This document shows positions 1-8,448 of a stretch of DNA of 43,248 bases, in pieces. Positions within the stretch are counted from its first letter, which is position 1; every line of letters starts with the position of its first letter. Both the position numbers and the translations under genes were made by a program. The notes under the pieces were generated by a model. The model was given only the letters and a program-made list of their open reading frames with translations. It was not told the origin of the DNA and ran no database searches. Origin of the DNA: Pseudomonadales bacterium (GTDB lineage Bacteria > Pseudomonadota > Gammaproteobacteria > Pseudomonadales > Azotimanducaceae); the NCBI GenBank assembly GCA_016763855.1, contig JAESSY010000113.1, positions 1-43,248 on the forward strand, in the 5' to 3' direction.

Positions 1-2021
1 CCGGCGTTCGCCAAGGACTATTTGATGGCGTAACAAGTGCATTGGAAGACGACAGTATTAAAGCAATCGTTGTCACAGGCATGCATCGCGCCTTTATCGC
101 TGGGGCTGACATCAGTGAATTTGGTGCTGCTGCAACTGAGGGCGTCGGTTTAATGGATGCGATTTCGAAAATGGAAGGCAGTACCAAACCCATTATCGCC
201 GCGATCAATGGCACTGCCTTTGGTGGCGGTCTCGAAGTCGCTCTGTGTTGTGATTATCGTATCGCCGCACCAAAAGCACCCGTAGGATTACCGGAGGTCA
301 AACTGGGTTTACTGCCAGGCGCTGGTGGAACGCAAAGGCTTCCACGCCTTATCGGGGTAGAAAATGCAATCACTGCAATCGTATCCGGAAGTCCAATATT
401 TGCACCTCAAGCACTAGAGATGGGAATTATAGATAGAATCGCTGATGGAGATATTGTCGATGCCGGCATCAAATATGCTGAAGAAATTGTAGCCGCAGGT
501 GCAGTCACACGAAAGATCAGGGACATGGAAGACAAAATTGCTACGGACAAAGGCAATAGCGAAATATTTGAAAAGGCCGCTGCAAAACTTCACAAAAGCC
601 ATCGCAATCAATTTGCACCTAAGCAGATTCTCAAATGTATCGAAGCCGCAGCGAATTCAGCATCATTTGATGATGGACTAGCAAGCGAAAGAAAATTATT
701 CATGGAGTGCATGGAAGACCCGCAACGAGAAGCCTTGATCCACATCTTCTTTGCAGAACGCGCCGCAAACAAAATCCCAGGCTTGTCAAAAGACGACACT
801 CTGATTGATATCCAAAAAGGATCCGTCATCGGTGCAGGAACAATGGGCGGAGGTATCGCCATGTGTTTTGCCAATGCCGGGATTCCAGTCAGATTGCATG
901 ATAATGATGCAGCTAATTTGGCAAAGGGCATCAAGGTCATCGAAGGAAACTATGCTAGAACAGTTTCTCGCGGTCGATTGTCACAGGAGGATATGGACAA
1001 GCGCATGTCATTAATAATCTCCACAGAAAATTTTGATGATCTGGGTGATGCCGATATTGTCATTGAAGCAGTTTACGAAAATTTGGATCTTAAGAAAGAG
1101 ATCTTCACGAAGCTCGACAAAGTGATGAAGCAAGGAGCATTACTTGCTACCAATACATCGGGCCTCGATGTAGACGCTATCGCTGCCTGCACCTCACGGC
1201 CTGAATTTGTTTGCGGCATGCATTTCTTCAGTCCTGCTAATGTTATGCGCCTATTAGAAGTTGTTCGGGGTAAAGAATCTTCTCCTGTCATCTTAGGAAC
1301 TGCTATGGCACTAGGCAAGAAGTTAGGAAAGGTCAGCGTGATGGCCGGTAACTGCCCGGGTTTTATTGGCAACCGTATGCTCGGCGCCTACAGTAAACAA
1401 GCCAGCCTTATGATATTAGAAGGCGCGACGCCAGCACAAGTTGATAAAATCATCTTCGATTTCGGTTTGGCGATGGGTCCATTTACGATGTCGGACATGG
1501 TGGGCCTCGATCTAGGTTGGAGAGCGAGAAAAATGATGGGTGGTTCAAACGAAGTCACGGCTCGAATTCCAGATGAACTTTGTGAACTGGGTCGATACGG
1601 ACAAAAAAATCAAAAAGGTTATTATCAATATGCTGATGGCGATCGGACCCCTAGACCCGATAGCATCGCAGATGAAGTGATAGAACGTGTTTCAAGTGAA
1701 CTGGGCTATACAAGAAAAGAATTCAGCGACGAAGAAGTTTTGAAGCGCTGTATCTACGGTTTAGTGAATGTTGGTGCTAAATTACTCGATGAAGGTCATG
1801 CACTTCGTGCTGGGGATATCGATACAGTTTATGTCAATGGCTATGGCTTCCCAACCTATATCGGCGGACCGATGTGGTACGCAGACAAACAGGGATTAGA
1901 TAATGTTTTGGCTGATATTGAGGCTTTCTACAAAGAAACCAAAGATGAAAGCTGGAAGCCCTCTAAATTGTTGAAGAAATTGGTAGCAGAAGGTAAAACT
2001 TTCGCGTCACTAGATACATAA
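1..2021 (+). CDS. Enoyl-CoA hydratase / 3-hydroxyacyl-CoA dehydrogenase, bifunctional (5' end outside window)
   Basis: Fatty-acid beta-oxidation enzyme that hydrates trans-2-enoyl-CoA and then oxidises L-3-hydroxyacyl-CoA with NAD. The frame is open from base 3, so the start and roughly the first few dozen codons lie upstream of the window. The crotonase domain shows FIAGADI (oxyanion hole), GGGLEVALCCDYRIA and GLPEVKLGLLPGAGGTQRLP with the two usual Glu residues. The dehydrogenase domain follows with the Rossmann motif GAGTMGGGIA, then TNTSGLDV, MHFFSPANVM (catalytic His) and GNCPGFIGNRM. The C-terminal helical dimer domain repeats to the end (KGYYQY, YGFPTYIGGPM). The order hydratase then dehydrogenase is that of FadB/FadJ and the peroxisomal bifunctional enzyme; which subtype cannot be said. 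A strong terminator follows directly. Confidence 0.95.
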   Translation, partial: GVRQGLFDGVTSALEDDSIKAIVVTGMHRAFIAGADISEFGAAATEGVGLMDAISKMEGSTKPIIAAINGTAFGGGLEVALCCDYRIAAPKAPVGLPEVKLGLLPGAGGTQRLPRLIGVENAITAIVSGSPIFAPQALEMGIIDRIADGDIVDAGIKYAEEIVAAGAVTRKIRDMEDKIATDKGNSEIFEKAAAKLHKSHRNQFAPKQILKCIEAAANSASFDDGLASERKLFMECMEDPQREALIHIFFAERAANKIPGLSKDDTLIDIQKGSVIGAGTMGGGIAMCFANAGIPVRLHDNDAANLAKGIKVIEGNYARTVSRGRLSQEDMDKRMSLIISTENFDDLGDADIVIEAVYENLDLKKEIFTKLDKVMKQGALLATNTSGLDVDAIAACTSRPEFVCGMHFFSPANVMRLLEVVRGKESSPVILGTAMALGKKLGKVSVMAGNCPGFIGNRMLGAYSKQASLMILEGATPAQVDKIIFDFGLAMGPFTMSDMVGLDLGWRARKMMGGSNEVTARIPDELCELGRYGQKNQKGYYQYADGDRTPRPDSIADEVIERVSSELGYTRKEFSDEEVLKRCIYGLVNVGAKLLDEGHALRAGDIDTVYVNGYGFPTYIGGPMWYADKQGLDNVLADIEAFYKETKDESWKPSKLLKKLVAEGKTFASLDT

Positions 2022-2052
2022 TTAAAACTAAAGCATTTTAGTGTAAACACAA

Positions 2053-2084
2053 AAGGCAAAGTGGTTCTCCACTTTGCCTTTTTT
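2053..2084 (+). terminator. Bidirectional Rho-independent terminator
   Basis: A 12-bp perfect stem (AAGGCAAAGTGG with CCACTTTGCCTT) closes a TTCT loop and runs into a T tract on the plus strand. The flanking A run gives a shorter T tract on the minus strand. It sits between the convergent stops of the hydratase/dehydrogenase gene and the CaiB-type gene and can serve both. Confidence 0.92.
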
Positions 2085-2095
2085 ATTATGAACTT

Positions 2096-3292
2096 TTAGA
2101 TGACGCCATCTTCACTAAACTGATTAATCTCACTCTCTTCATAACCAACTGACCTGAGAATCTCCTCTGTGTCCTTCCCCAATGATGGCGGTGGACTGCG
2201 ATAAGTGGGGCCATCCTCATCTGTGATATACCCAGCCTTAACAACAGTGTTCTCATTCTTGTCCTCAATCAATGATGGGAAAGTTTCGAAGACACCTCTG
2301 TATTCCAATTGTGGATCAGTCATTACATCTGGCAGACTTCTTATCTCTGCAACGGGTATACCGATGGAAGAAAGAATCCTCATCCAGTGTTCCGTCGATT
2401 GAAGTTTCAGTGCACTGCCAATCAGATTGGATACTTCTGCTGAATATTTAATCCTTGCACCGGGGGTAGAATATTTAGCCATTGAAATCTGATCACCCAG
2501 ACCAAGGGCATCGAATAATTTCTCTACCTGGGCTTGTCTTAAGGCAAGGACCTGAATGAAACTGTCACAAGTCTCAAAAACGTTTGCTGTCGGATGAAGC
2601 GTAGGTGATGCATTGCCGAGCAAGCCAGGTAAGAAGTCCTCATTTAGGTATTCGCTAAATTGAGAAGCCTGCATAACGATTGCTGTATCCATCATTGCAA
2701 CATCAATTTGCTGCCCTAAGCCTGTTTCTGCTCGCCGAAACAGAGCAGCAGATATTGCAAAAGCCGCATTAAGTGCCGTGGACATATCTACAGGCATATA
2801 TCCCGTTCTCGTCGGTCCAGTTTCAAGATACCCGGTTTGTGACATCATTCCCGAGGAAGCTTGGATAGCACCATCGTAGGCAGCTTCACCTGCCTTCGGA
2901 CCTTTTTGGCCATAGCCTGTTATGGAGCAGAAGATTAAATCAGGTTTAATCTCCTTCAACAATTCATAATTCAATCCTACTCGTTGCATGGTGCCCGCCT
3001 TAAAATTTTCGACAACAACATCTGCTGTGGCAACCAGGCGCTTAACGATTTCAACACCTTCGGGAGATTTCAAGTTGAGGGTGAGACTTTTCTTATTAAG
3101 ATTCATACCGAGGAAAGAGGCAGACATTCCTTTGTGTTTACCGTCTTGGGAGCCTCGAGTTTGATCTCCACCTTGTGGATGCTCAATCTTAACCACCTCT
3201 GCCCCAAGTAAGGCCAGCTGCATCACTGCAAATGGCCCGGCCAGAACCTGAGTAAAATCAATCACCCGAATTCCTTCAAAAGCCTGCGGCAT
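2096..3292 (-). CDS. CaiB/BaiF (family III) CoA-transferase
   Basis: Family III enzymes move CoA between organic acids through an aspartyl-CoA thioester. The 398-residue length is normal for the family. The N-terminus (GIRVIDFTQVLAGPFA, then GAEVVKIEHPQGGD) is the usual CoA-binding region, and Asp169 in GYMPVDMST aligns by context with the catalytic Asp of formyl-CoA transferase. TGLGQQIDVAMMD follows as expected. A GGAG ribosome site lies five bases before the ATG. It is the last gene of a minus-strand run (SDR, MaoC-like, CaiB), 28 bases after the MaoC-like gene, suggesting joint action on an acyl-CoA intermediate. The substrate cannot be told from sequence. Confidence 0.93.
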   Translation of the reverse strand: MPQAFEGIRVIDFTQVLAGPFAVMQLALLGAEVVKIEHPQGGDQTRGSQDGKHKGMSASFLGMNLNKKSLTLNLKSPEGVEIVKRLVATADVVVENFKAGTMQRVGLNYELLKEIKPDLIFCSITGYGQKGPKAGEAAYDGAIQASSGMMSQTGYLETGPTRTGYMPVDMSTALNAAFAISAALFRRAETGLGQQIDVAMMDTAIVMQASQFSEYLNEDFLPGLLGNASPTLHPTANVFETCDSFIQVLALRQAQVEKLFDALGLGDQISMAKYSTPGARIKYSAEVSNLIGSALKLQSTEHWMRILSSIGIPVAEIRSLPDVMTDPQLEYRGVFETFPSLIEDKNENTVVKAGYITDEDGPTYRSPPPSLGKDTEEILRSVGYEESEINQFSEDGVI

Positions 3293-3320
3293 GCTGTCTC
3301 CAAGTTAGATAATTCTTTTT

Positions 3321-4118
3321 TCAAGCTGGCGAGAGATGATTAATCCTAGCCTCGGTTAGTACTTTCGTTTCAGGTGACCCTTCACGCAAGAGCGCAATAG
3401 CATTCCACTTATCCGCTGCAACAACAAAGGTATCATCCCAAAAGATCGGTCGCCTAAAGTAAATGGAAAGATCAAATGCCTCAACTCTCGATCTCTTCCA
3501 CAGAGTCTGAATGAGATAATGTACGCCCATGCCCCCACCAATTATCGGCGCTCTAAATCCTGCACTGTTGGCAGCATCCATCTCATAATGAATGCTGTTT
3601 CCTTCAGAGGAATAAGCTTTGACGCATTCAGGTGTCAAGATATAAGTTTCAAATCGATTGAGTTTGTCGGGCTCTGTGATAACAGGAGTTGGTCGTAAGC
3701 CAGCACCCCGCTTAGTTGATTTTTCCGCTTTTGGACGTAGAGACATTCTAGCCGCGCTGATTGCTCGATTGCCCATTTCATCTTCAAACCATACATCGGT
3801 TTTGATAGCCTGCCCTCTTGGCACTTCACTTACACCCGTTATGATGCCTTTGGCGGTGAGCGGCTCACCCAAACGCACGGGCCTATGCTGTATTAAACTC
3901 GTTAGCATGTTCACATTTCCTTCTGAACTGATGCCGCTCTTCTCTCCTGTATCAATGCCAATGCCAATAAAGAATGAAGCATCTACAAATCCCTTTAGTA
4001 TTTCAGATTTTAATCCGCAGGCATCAAGTTTTTCTGATTGAAATTCTTTTGTGACGGATACTATTTCAGACTCGTATTCAAATCCTAGTACGGGTTCTTT
4101 CCAGCCTTCATCGATCAT
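3321..4118 (-). CDS. MaoC-like double hot-dog dehydratase
   Basis: A 265-residue protein with two hot-dog halves, as in FAS1-like and MaoC-type (R)-specific enoyl-CoA hydratases. The N-terminal half is degenerate. The C-terminal half carries the hydratase-2-like motif around residues 171-177, SEGNSIH, where the family consensus is GDxNPxH: the His is kept but the usual Asp position is Glu-Gly, and Pro is Ser. GGGMGVHYLIQTLW and an RRPIFWDDT segment follow as in MaoC enzymes. AAGGA precedes the ATG by five bases. It is eight bases downstream of the SDR and upstream of the CaiB gene, so a hydratase/dehydrogenase/CoA-transferase module is likely. Activity is uncertain given the altered motif. 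Confidence 0.8.
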   Translation of the reverse strand: MIDEGWKEPVLGFEYESEIVSVTKEFQSEKLDACGLKSEILKGFVDASFFIGIGIDTGEKSGISSEGNVNMLTSLIQHRPVRLGEPLTAKGIITGVSEVPRGQAIKTDVWFEDEMGNRAISAARMSLRPKAEKSTKRGAGLRPTPVITEPDKLNRFETYILTPECVKAYSSEGNSIHYEMDAANSAGFRAPIIGGGMGVHYLIQTLWKRSRVEAFDLSIYFRRPIFWDDTFVVAADKWNAIALLREGSPETKVLTEARINHLSPA

Positions 4119-4126
4119 ACGTATCC

Positions 4127-4825
4127 TTAACTCAAGCCATCGACTGGTATACAGGCACCATGCACAGCTAGTGCCTGATCTGATGCAAGAAACCCAATTA
4201 CATCAGCAATCTGTTCCGGTCTTACCCACTGACTATAATCTGCATCAGGCATATCCTGACGATTTCTTTCCGTATCAATTAAACTAGGCATCACCGCATT
4301 CACGTTAATGTTTTTTTCTCTCAGCTCAAGCGCCATGCTCTCGGTCAATCGCATAACAGCAGCTTTTGACGCAGTATAGGCTCCCATATTTGGCGCTCCT
4401 GCCAATGCCGCTCTCGCTGCGATATTGATTATCTTTCCATTTCCTTGCTTGATTAGCCCCGGCACAATTGCCGCAGCCATATTCATAATAGAACGTGAGT
4501 TGAGATCAAAAAGAAAATCCCAAGTCTCATCACTGACTTTATGAACTGGATCTCCCATTAAAAATCCCCCAGCAACATTGACAAGAATGTCGATCTTCTC
4601 AAATTGACGTAAAATTCTGCCAACAGCCTCGTTACAACTTTCTCGGTTTCTTAAGTCACAAGCTATATAACAATGTTGCGTCAGTGGCACAGGAAAAGTG
4701 TTTGCTAATATCTCATCGCTATAATCCATAACAGCGACACTTGCGCCCTGAAGCGTAAACCACTCAACGACACTTTGACCAAGAGCGCCTGCTCCACCGG
4801 TCACAACGACTATTTTGTCTGTCAT
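4127..4825 (-). CDS. Short-chain dehydrogenase/reductase
   Basis: NAD(P)-dependent oxidoreductase of the SDR superfamily, 232 residues from the ATG chosen here. That start gives the canonical beginning MTDKIVVVTGGAGALG (TGxxxGxG at 9-16) and has AGGAG just upstream; a longer open frame up to 4948 would add a 41-residue non-SDR tail overlapping the phosphate transporter gene. NVAGG (83-87) replaces NNAG, and the active-site Tyr and Lys are in YTASK (Y150, K154). The usual Ser thirteen residues before Tyr is Ala137, so the standard catalytic triad appears incomplete. It is the first of three tightly spaced genes with MaoC-like and CaiB-like enzymes. Confidence 0.88.
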   Translation of the reverse strand: MTDKIVVVTGGAGALGQSVVEWFTLQGASVAVMDYSDEILANTFPVPLTQHCYIACDLRNRESCNEAVGRILRQFEKIDILVNVAGGFLMGDPVHKVSDETWDFLFDLNSRSIMNMAAAIVPGLIKQGNGKIINIAARAALAGAPNMGAYTASKAAVMRLTESMALELREKNINVNAVMPSLIDTERNRQDMPDADYSQWVRPEQIADVIGFLASDQALAVHGACIPVDGLS

Positions 4826-4889
4826 TGCTCCTGGGATCGTTTCTGGTTTCGTTTCTGGAATTGTTCCTGCCAAAATTGCTCTCCTGGAT

Positions 4890-6158
4890 TCACGCGACGC
4901 CGAAGGCGAATTTAAAGATATAGAAAAATAGTATGGATAAGAAGGCACCGGCAGGTAATGTCACCATCCACGAGGCAAATATGATGCCTACCATCCGTAA
5001 ATTCAATGCTGAAATTCCCCTGGCCAATCCTACACCGAGAACTCCCCCCACGAGAGTGTGTGTTGTTGATACAGGTAAACTATAGGCCGAAGACAGCACT
5101 ACGGTCGTCACTGCCGCTAGCTCGACTGCAAAACCACTACTTGGTGTCAACGCAGTAATCTGAGTTCCTATGGTACGAATAACCTTGTGTCCATAGAGCG
5201 CTAAGCCCGCAACTATGCCACTACCACCCAGCAGTAATATCCAGTTTGGCATGGCTGATTTTAATTCAATCATACCACCACTAGCAATAACGCCATTCAC
5301 TGCCGCTAAAGGCCCGATAGCGTTGGCAACATCATTAGATCCGTGAGCAAAGGCCATCGCACAAGCTGTAAACAACATCATCACACTAAATACTTTTTCT
5401 ACATAGACCAGACTATGATGTTTCGATTCGCCTACGCGTTTGATTCGACTGAGTAAAACTACACCCATCATAGTAAGAAGACAAGCAAAGAGCACTGAGT
5501 ACATCATGGCCTCTTTGAGAGACAGATCAAGGCCGACATGTTTCAAACCCTTAACAAAAGTCACCATCGCTACAACTAAACCCATCATAAACATATACAC
5601 AGGTACATAACGCTTAGCAGCTAAAAAAGGATCTGGAGCCGAAAAAATAAATTTCTTAACGCTGAGATAAAGCAAAAAGGCTAATGTCCCAGACAAGATA
5701 GGTGACACGACCCATGAAGAAACGATCTTACCTACCTCGCCCCATTGAACCGCATCAACTGAAATTCCAACACTGGCAAAACCAACAATTGCACCTACAA
5801 TAGAATGGGTTGTAGAAACCGGCCAGCCCTTCATCGTTGCAAACAACAACCACACACCCGCTGCCAAAAGAGAAGACATCATGCCAAAAACCAACAATTC
5901 TGGCCTGTCTACAATAGCTCTGGGATCGATGATACCTTTACGAATCGTCGCCGTGACTTCTCCACCTGCTAGATAAGCACCCGCAAATTCGAAAATGATT
6001 GCAATGCAAATAGCCTGTTTAATTGTAATGGCTTTTGAGCCGACTGAAGTTCCCATCGCATTGGCAACATCATTTGCCCCTACACCCCACGCCATAAAAA
6101 AGCCAAATGCTACTGTCAATCCCAGTAACAGCGTGCCGTGTTCATTGATTATTTCCAT
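4890..6158 (-). CDS. PiT family inorganic phosphate transporter
   Basis: Integral membrane symporter of the PiT (PF01384) family, moving phosphate with H+ or Na+ across the inner membrane. At 422 residues with about ten to eleven hydrophobic segments it fits the family. Both family signature repeats are visible: GVGANDVANAMGTSVGSKA near the N-terminus and FAHGSNDVANAIGPLAAV in the second half; STTHS and STTHTLVGG mark the paired internal repeats. The gene lies 54 bases downstream of the DUF47 gene, the standard partner order. The downstream SDR start is 64 bases away, so read-through into the CoA-enzyme genes is possible. Confidence 0.95.
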   Translation of the reverse strand: MEIINEHGTLLLGLTVAFGFFMAWGVGANDVANAMGTSVGSKAITIKQAICIAIIFEFAGAYLAGGEVTATIRKGIIDPRAIVDRPELLVFGMMSSLLAAGVWLLFATMKGWPVSTTHSIVGAIVGFASVGISVDAVQWGEVGKIVSSWVVSPILSGTLAFLLYLSVKKFIFSAPDPFLAAKRYVPVYMFMMGLVVAMVTFVKGLKHVGLDLSLKEAMMYSVLFACLLTMMGVVLLSRIKRVGESKHHSLVYVEKVFSVMMLFTACAMAFAHGSNDVANAIGPLAAVNGVIASGGMIELKSAMPNWILLLGGSGIVAGLALYGHKVIRTIGTQITALTPSSGFAVELAAVTTVVLSSAYSLPVSTTHTLVGGVLGVGLARGISALNLRMVGIIFASWMVTLPAGAFLSILFFYIFKFAFGVA

Positions 6159-6212
6159 TAACTCTCGCCCTGTCTTATTTCGTTCAATCGGTGATTTTGT
6201 TTACGAAGGTAT

Positions 6213-6893
6213 TTACTTCGCGATTAGATTTAGCATGCGATTTCCGACAGATTGTGCATTGTCGGCAATATCACCTATCCATTCGATGATGCGATAGAAG
6301 AACATCACATCAACAGGGTTTATATTTTTTTCCAGAGCGTACAGCTTATTTTGAACATCACGTTGCAAGAGATCAGCCTCATGTTCAATCGTATTCAATT
6401 TTGTAATCATGTCAGCAATCAAATTGATCTCGACATCGCCGAAGCCGGATTCAAATAGTTGATCTAGTTCATCCAGCGCATGCATCGCCATTTCAGCAGT
6501 TCTAACTGAAGTCTGTACAAATTCACGCATCAAGGGTCCTAATTCTGCGGGGAATTCCATTTCCCGGCCCATGCTCAATCCCACAATATCTTTTGCTCGG
6601 TTGGGTATTTTATCCTGAGACTTAAGTAATTCGAGTAAATCCACTCTAGAAACAGGCATAAACAAACTTCTTGATAGACCGGCACGAATCTCGCGTTTTA
6701 TGACATCAGCCTTTTCTTCCAAACGTTGAATTTCAGCACCTCGCGACTTTGCAAGTTCCCAGTCTAATTTAAACACCGCGTCGAAGTAGTCTGGCAGCAA
6801 GGCCGCAGCACTACAGGCAATCTTCATGTGATTTTGTATCGGTGAAATCGGAGATTTTGCAAAAATCTGACCAAAAAAAGAGCGGGCTGCCAT
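6213..6893 (-). CDS. DUF47 (TIGR00153-type) PhoU-like phosphate transport regulator
   Basis: Cytoplasmic all-helical protein of 226 residues, related to PhoU and found next to PiT transporters, whose activity it is thought to modulate. The family pattern is clear: MAARSFFGQIFAKSPISPIQNHM at the start (given here in outline), an E-rich helix with EEKADVIKREIR, LLKSQDKIPNRAKDI, and the second helical repeat with IEHEADLLQRD and FYRIIEWIGDIADNAQ. These acidic helices are the metal-cluster motifs of PhoU-type bundles. The start has AGGA eight bases upstream. It heads the transporter operon and is divergent from the MerC-like gene, with 145 bases between them holding both promoters. Confidence 0.93.
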   Translation of the reverse strand: MAARSFFGQIFAKSPISPIQNHMKIACSAAALLPDYFDAVFKLDWELAKSRGAEIQRLEEKADVIKREIRAGLSRSLFMPVSRVDLLELLKSQDKIPNRAKDIVGLSMGREMEFPAELGPLMREFVQTSVRTAEMAMHALDELDQLFESGFGDVEINLIADMITKLNTIEHEADLLQRDVQNKLYALEKNINPVDVMFFYRIIEWIGDIADNAQSVGNRMLNLIAK

Positions 6894-7038
6894 AGTTACA
6901 TTCCTAAATTTTTGTGAATTATAATGGTCTGAATAGCGGTTGGAAGCCTAAGACAATAATTTAGGTAAATAATCCTCTATGGCCTCAAAATTGTGACTGA
7001 TTTGTGGTATAAAGTGCCGCTGCACAGTAGGCAATTTA

Positions 7039-7485
7039 ATGATTCACTCAGAACACCAAGCTTCTAAAGCTGTTTCGCAAAGTAAAGCGGATAAGCAACC
7101 AACGGGAAACAGGCTAGATACTGTGGCTATTTTTCTGAGCGCTACCTGCATGTTGCATTGCCTTGCCTTACCTATATTGATCACGCTATATCCTATCGCC
7201 CATAGCAACTTGCTCGAAGAGCAAAATTTTCACTTAATTCTTCTGGTTTTTATTTTACCCACTAGTCTCATTGCCTTAACAATCGGATGCCGGAAACATA
7301 AGGACATAGTGACTATGGTCTTGGGCGGGATCGGTCTATCAATTCTGACAATCACAGGGCTTTTCGGCCACGAACTCTTCGGTATGCTAGGTGAACGAAT
7401 TGTGACGTCTATCGGCGGATTAATTTTGGCAACAGCCCACATTCAAAATTTCCGGATCTGCCGTTCGGATGCTTGTAAGCATTGA
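7039..7485 (+). CDS. MerC-domain inner-membrane protein
   Basis: Small four-helix membrane protein, 148 residues, of the MerC family (mercury or other heavy-metal handling; many members outside mer operons are of unknown substrate). The first helix carries the family motif SATCMLHCLALPILI with its Cys/His pair, and the C-terminus ends in a Cys/His-rich tail, CRSDACKH, typical of the family. About 30 hydrophilic residues precede the first helix. There is no merR, merA or merT nearby, so a dedicated mercury operon is not supported; metal homeostasis is the safer call. I saw no convincing Zur or Fur box upstream. Confidence 0.82.
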   Translation: MIHSEHQASKAVSQSKADKQPTGNRLDTVAIFLSATCMLHCLALPILITLYPIAHSNLLEEQNFHLILLVFILPTSLIALTIGCRKHKDIVTMVLGGIGLSILTITGLFGHELFGMLGERIVTSIGGLILATAHIQNFRICRSDACKH

Positions 7486-7519
7486 AATCCAAAGCACCGG
7501 ACAGCTAACCCCTAGATAT

Positions 7520-8404
7520 CTAAGACCCTAAGTGTGCCTTCAGCTCTCGATACCCAATCAAGTGTATTCCTGCATCTTTGATGTAAGGTAAAAGTGATTC
7601 ATCTGTAAAGGCAAGATAATCTGCATGTCTTGATTCACTGGCCTTTTTATCAATCCCTCGCAATTCTTCCCCCATCTTTGCTGGATGAAACAAAAGGTGA
7701 TTCAAACCCGGTTTAATTTCATCAATGATTTGACGGTAAAATGCGCTTTTGTCCTTCATGGGAATGAGTGTATCGATGATAATTTCATCCAAAGTCGGTA
7801 CCTGATTAGTATCAATACTTTCCATAATGTCTAAATAGGTAGATTCGTCGCCTATCTTACCTAAGGCTTTCAGTCTTTCCTTCGTAATGTTAGGCAAAAA
7901 AGCGGGTACGCCATATTCTCGTGCCAAATCCAGATAGATTTCCAGGAACTTAGGATGGACAACAGTACCCATGTGAGTGTCTATGTGAGTAATTTCCAAA
8001 CCTGCGCTGAGCGCCAATTCAATTTGAGCACGCATTTCTGCTCTTGCCGCATCAACCGTTACATTTCTAACGGCATCTTCTCGGGTGTGCCAAAGGTATC
8101 CTTGACTATCCAATAGTCCAGAAGCAGGATCTCTGGTACTCAAGGCTTGCCATCTAAAACCAGGGTATTCGCAGGTAAAAGTTAGGTGGACACCAACATC
8201 ATAATCTGGATTCGCCAGGCAACGGTCTGCTGCTTCACGAAACCAGGGTGCTGCTGTCATAATTGAACCGCAACTAGCTGCACCCACATCTAGGCACGCA
8301 AAAGATCCTTCGTTAGCAGCATGACTGAAACCAATGTCATCAATATGGGTAATTAATACTCGGTCTGAAGGGCCATAACCCATTCTTTTAAGAAATCCAT
8401 TCAT
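7520..8404 (-). CDS. ChbG/HpnK (YdjC) family carbohydrate deacetylase
   Basis: Metal-dependent deacetylase fold of 294 residues. Family members remove acetyl groups from diacetylchitobiose or from N-acetylglucosaminyl hopanoids; the substrate here is unknown. Metal-site motifs are present in order: HIDDIGFSHAAN (His20, Asp22, Asp23), GVHLTF in the first third, and HIDTHMG near residue 138. HLLFHPAKMG is near the C-terminus. GGAG lies seven bases before the ATG. It is 44 bases downstream of the thiolase-like gene on the same strand, probably in one transcript. No chitin or hopanoid genes are nearby to fix the role. Confidence 0.88.
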   Translation of the reverse strand: MNGFLKRMGYGPSDRVLITHIDDIGFSHAANEGSFACLDVGAASCGSIMTAAPWFREAADRCLANPDYDVGVHLTFTCEYPGFRWQALSTRDPASGLLDSQGYLWHTREDAVRNVTVDAARAEMRAQIELALSAGLEITHIDTHMGTVVHPKFLEIYLDLAREYGVPAFLPNITKERLKALGKIGDESTYLDIMESIDTNQVPTLDEIIIDTLIPMKDKSAFYRQIIDEIKPGLNHLLFHPAKMGEELRGIDKKASESRHADYLAFTDESLLPYIKDAGIHLIGYRELKAHLGS

Positions 8405-8448
8405 CTGCCAACTCCATTGTGAATGACTTTAATATGTTCAACAAAAGT

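Noticed and set aside
2040-2090. Hairpin considered as an attenuator or riboswitch element
   Set aside because: Perfect stem plus T tract right after a stop codon between convergent genes is a plain bidirectional terminator.
7039-7485. Mercury-resistance operon
   Set aside because: Only a MerC-like protein is present; merR, merT, merP and merA are not found nearby.
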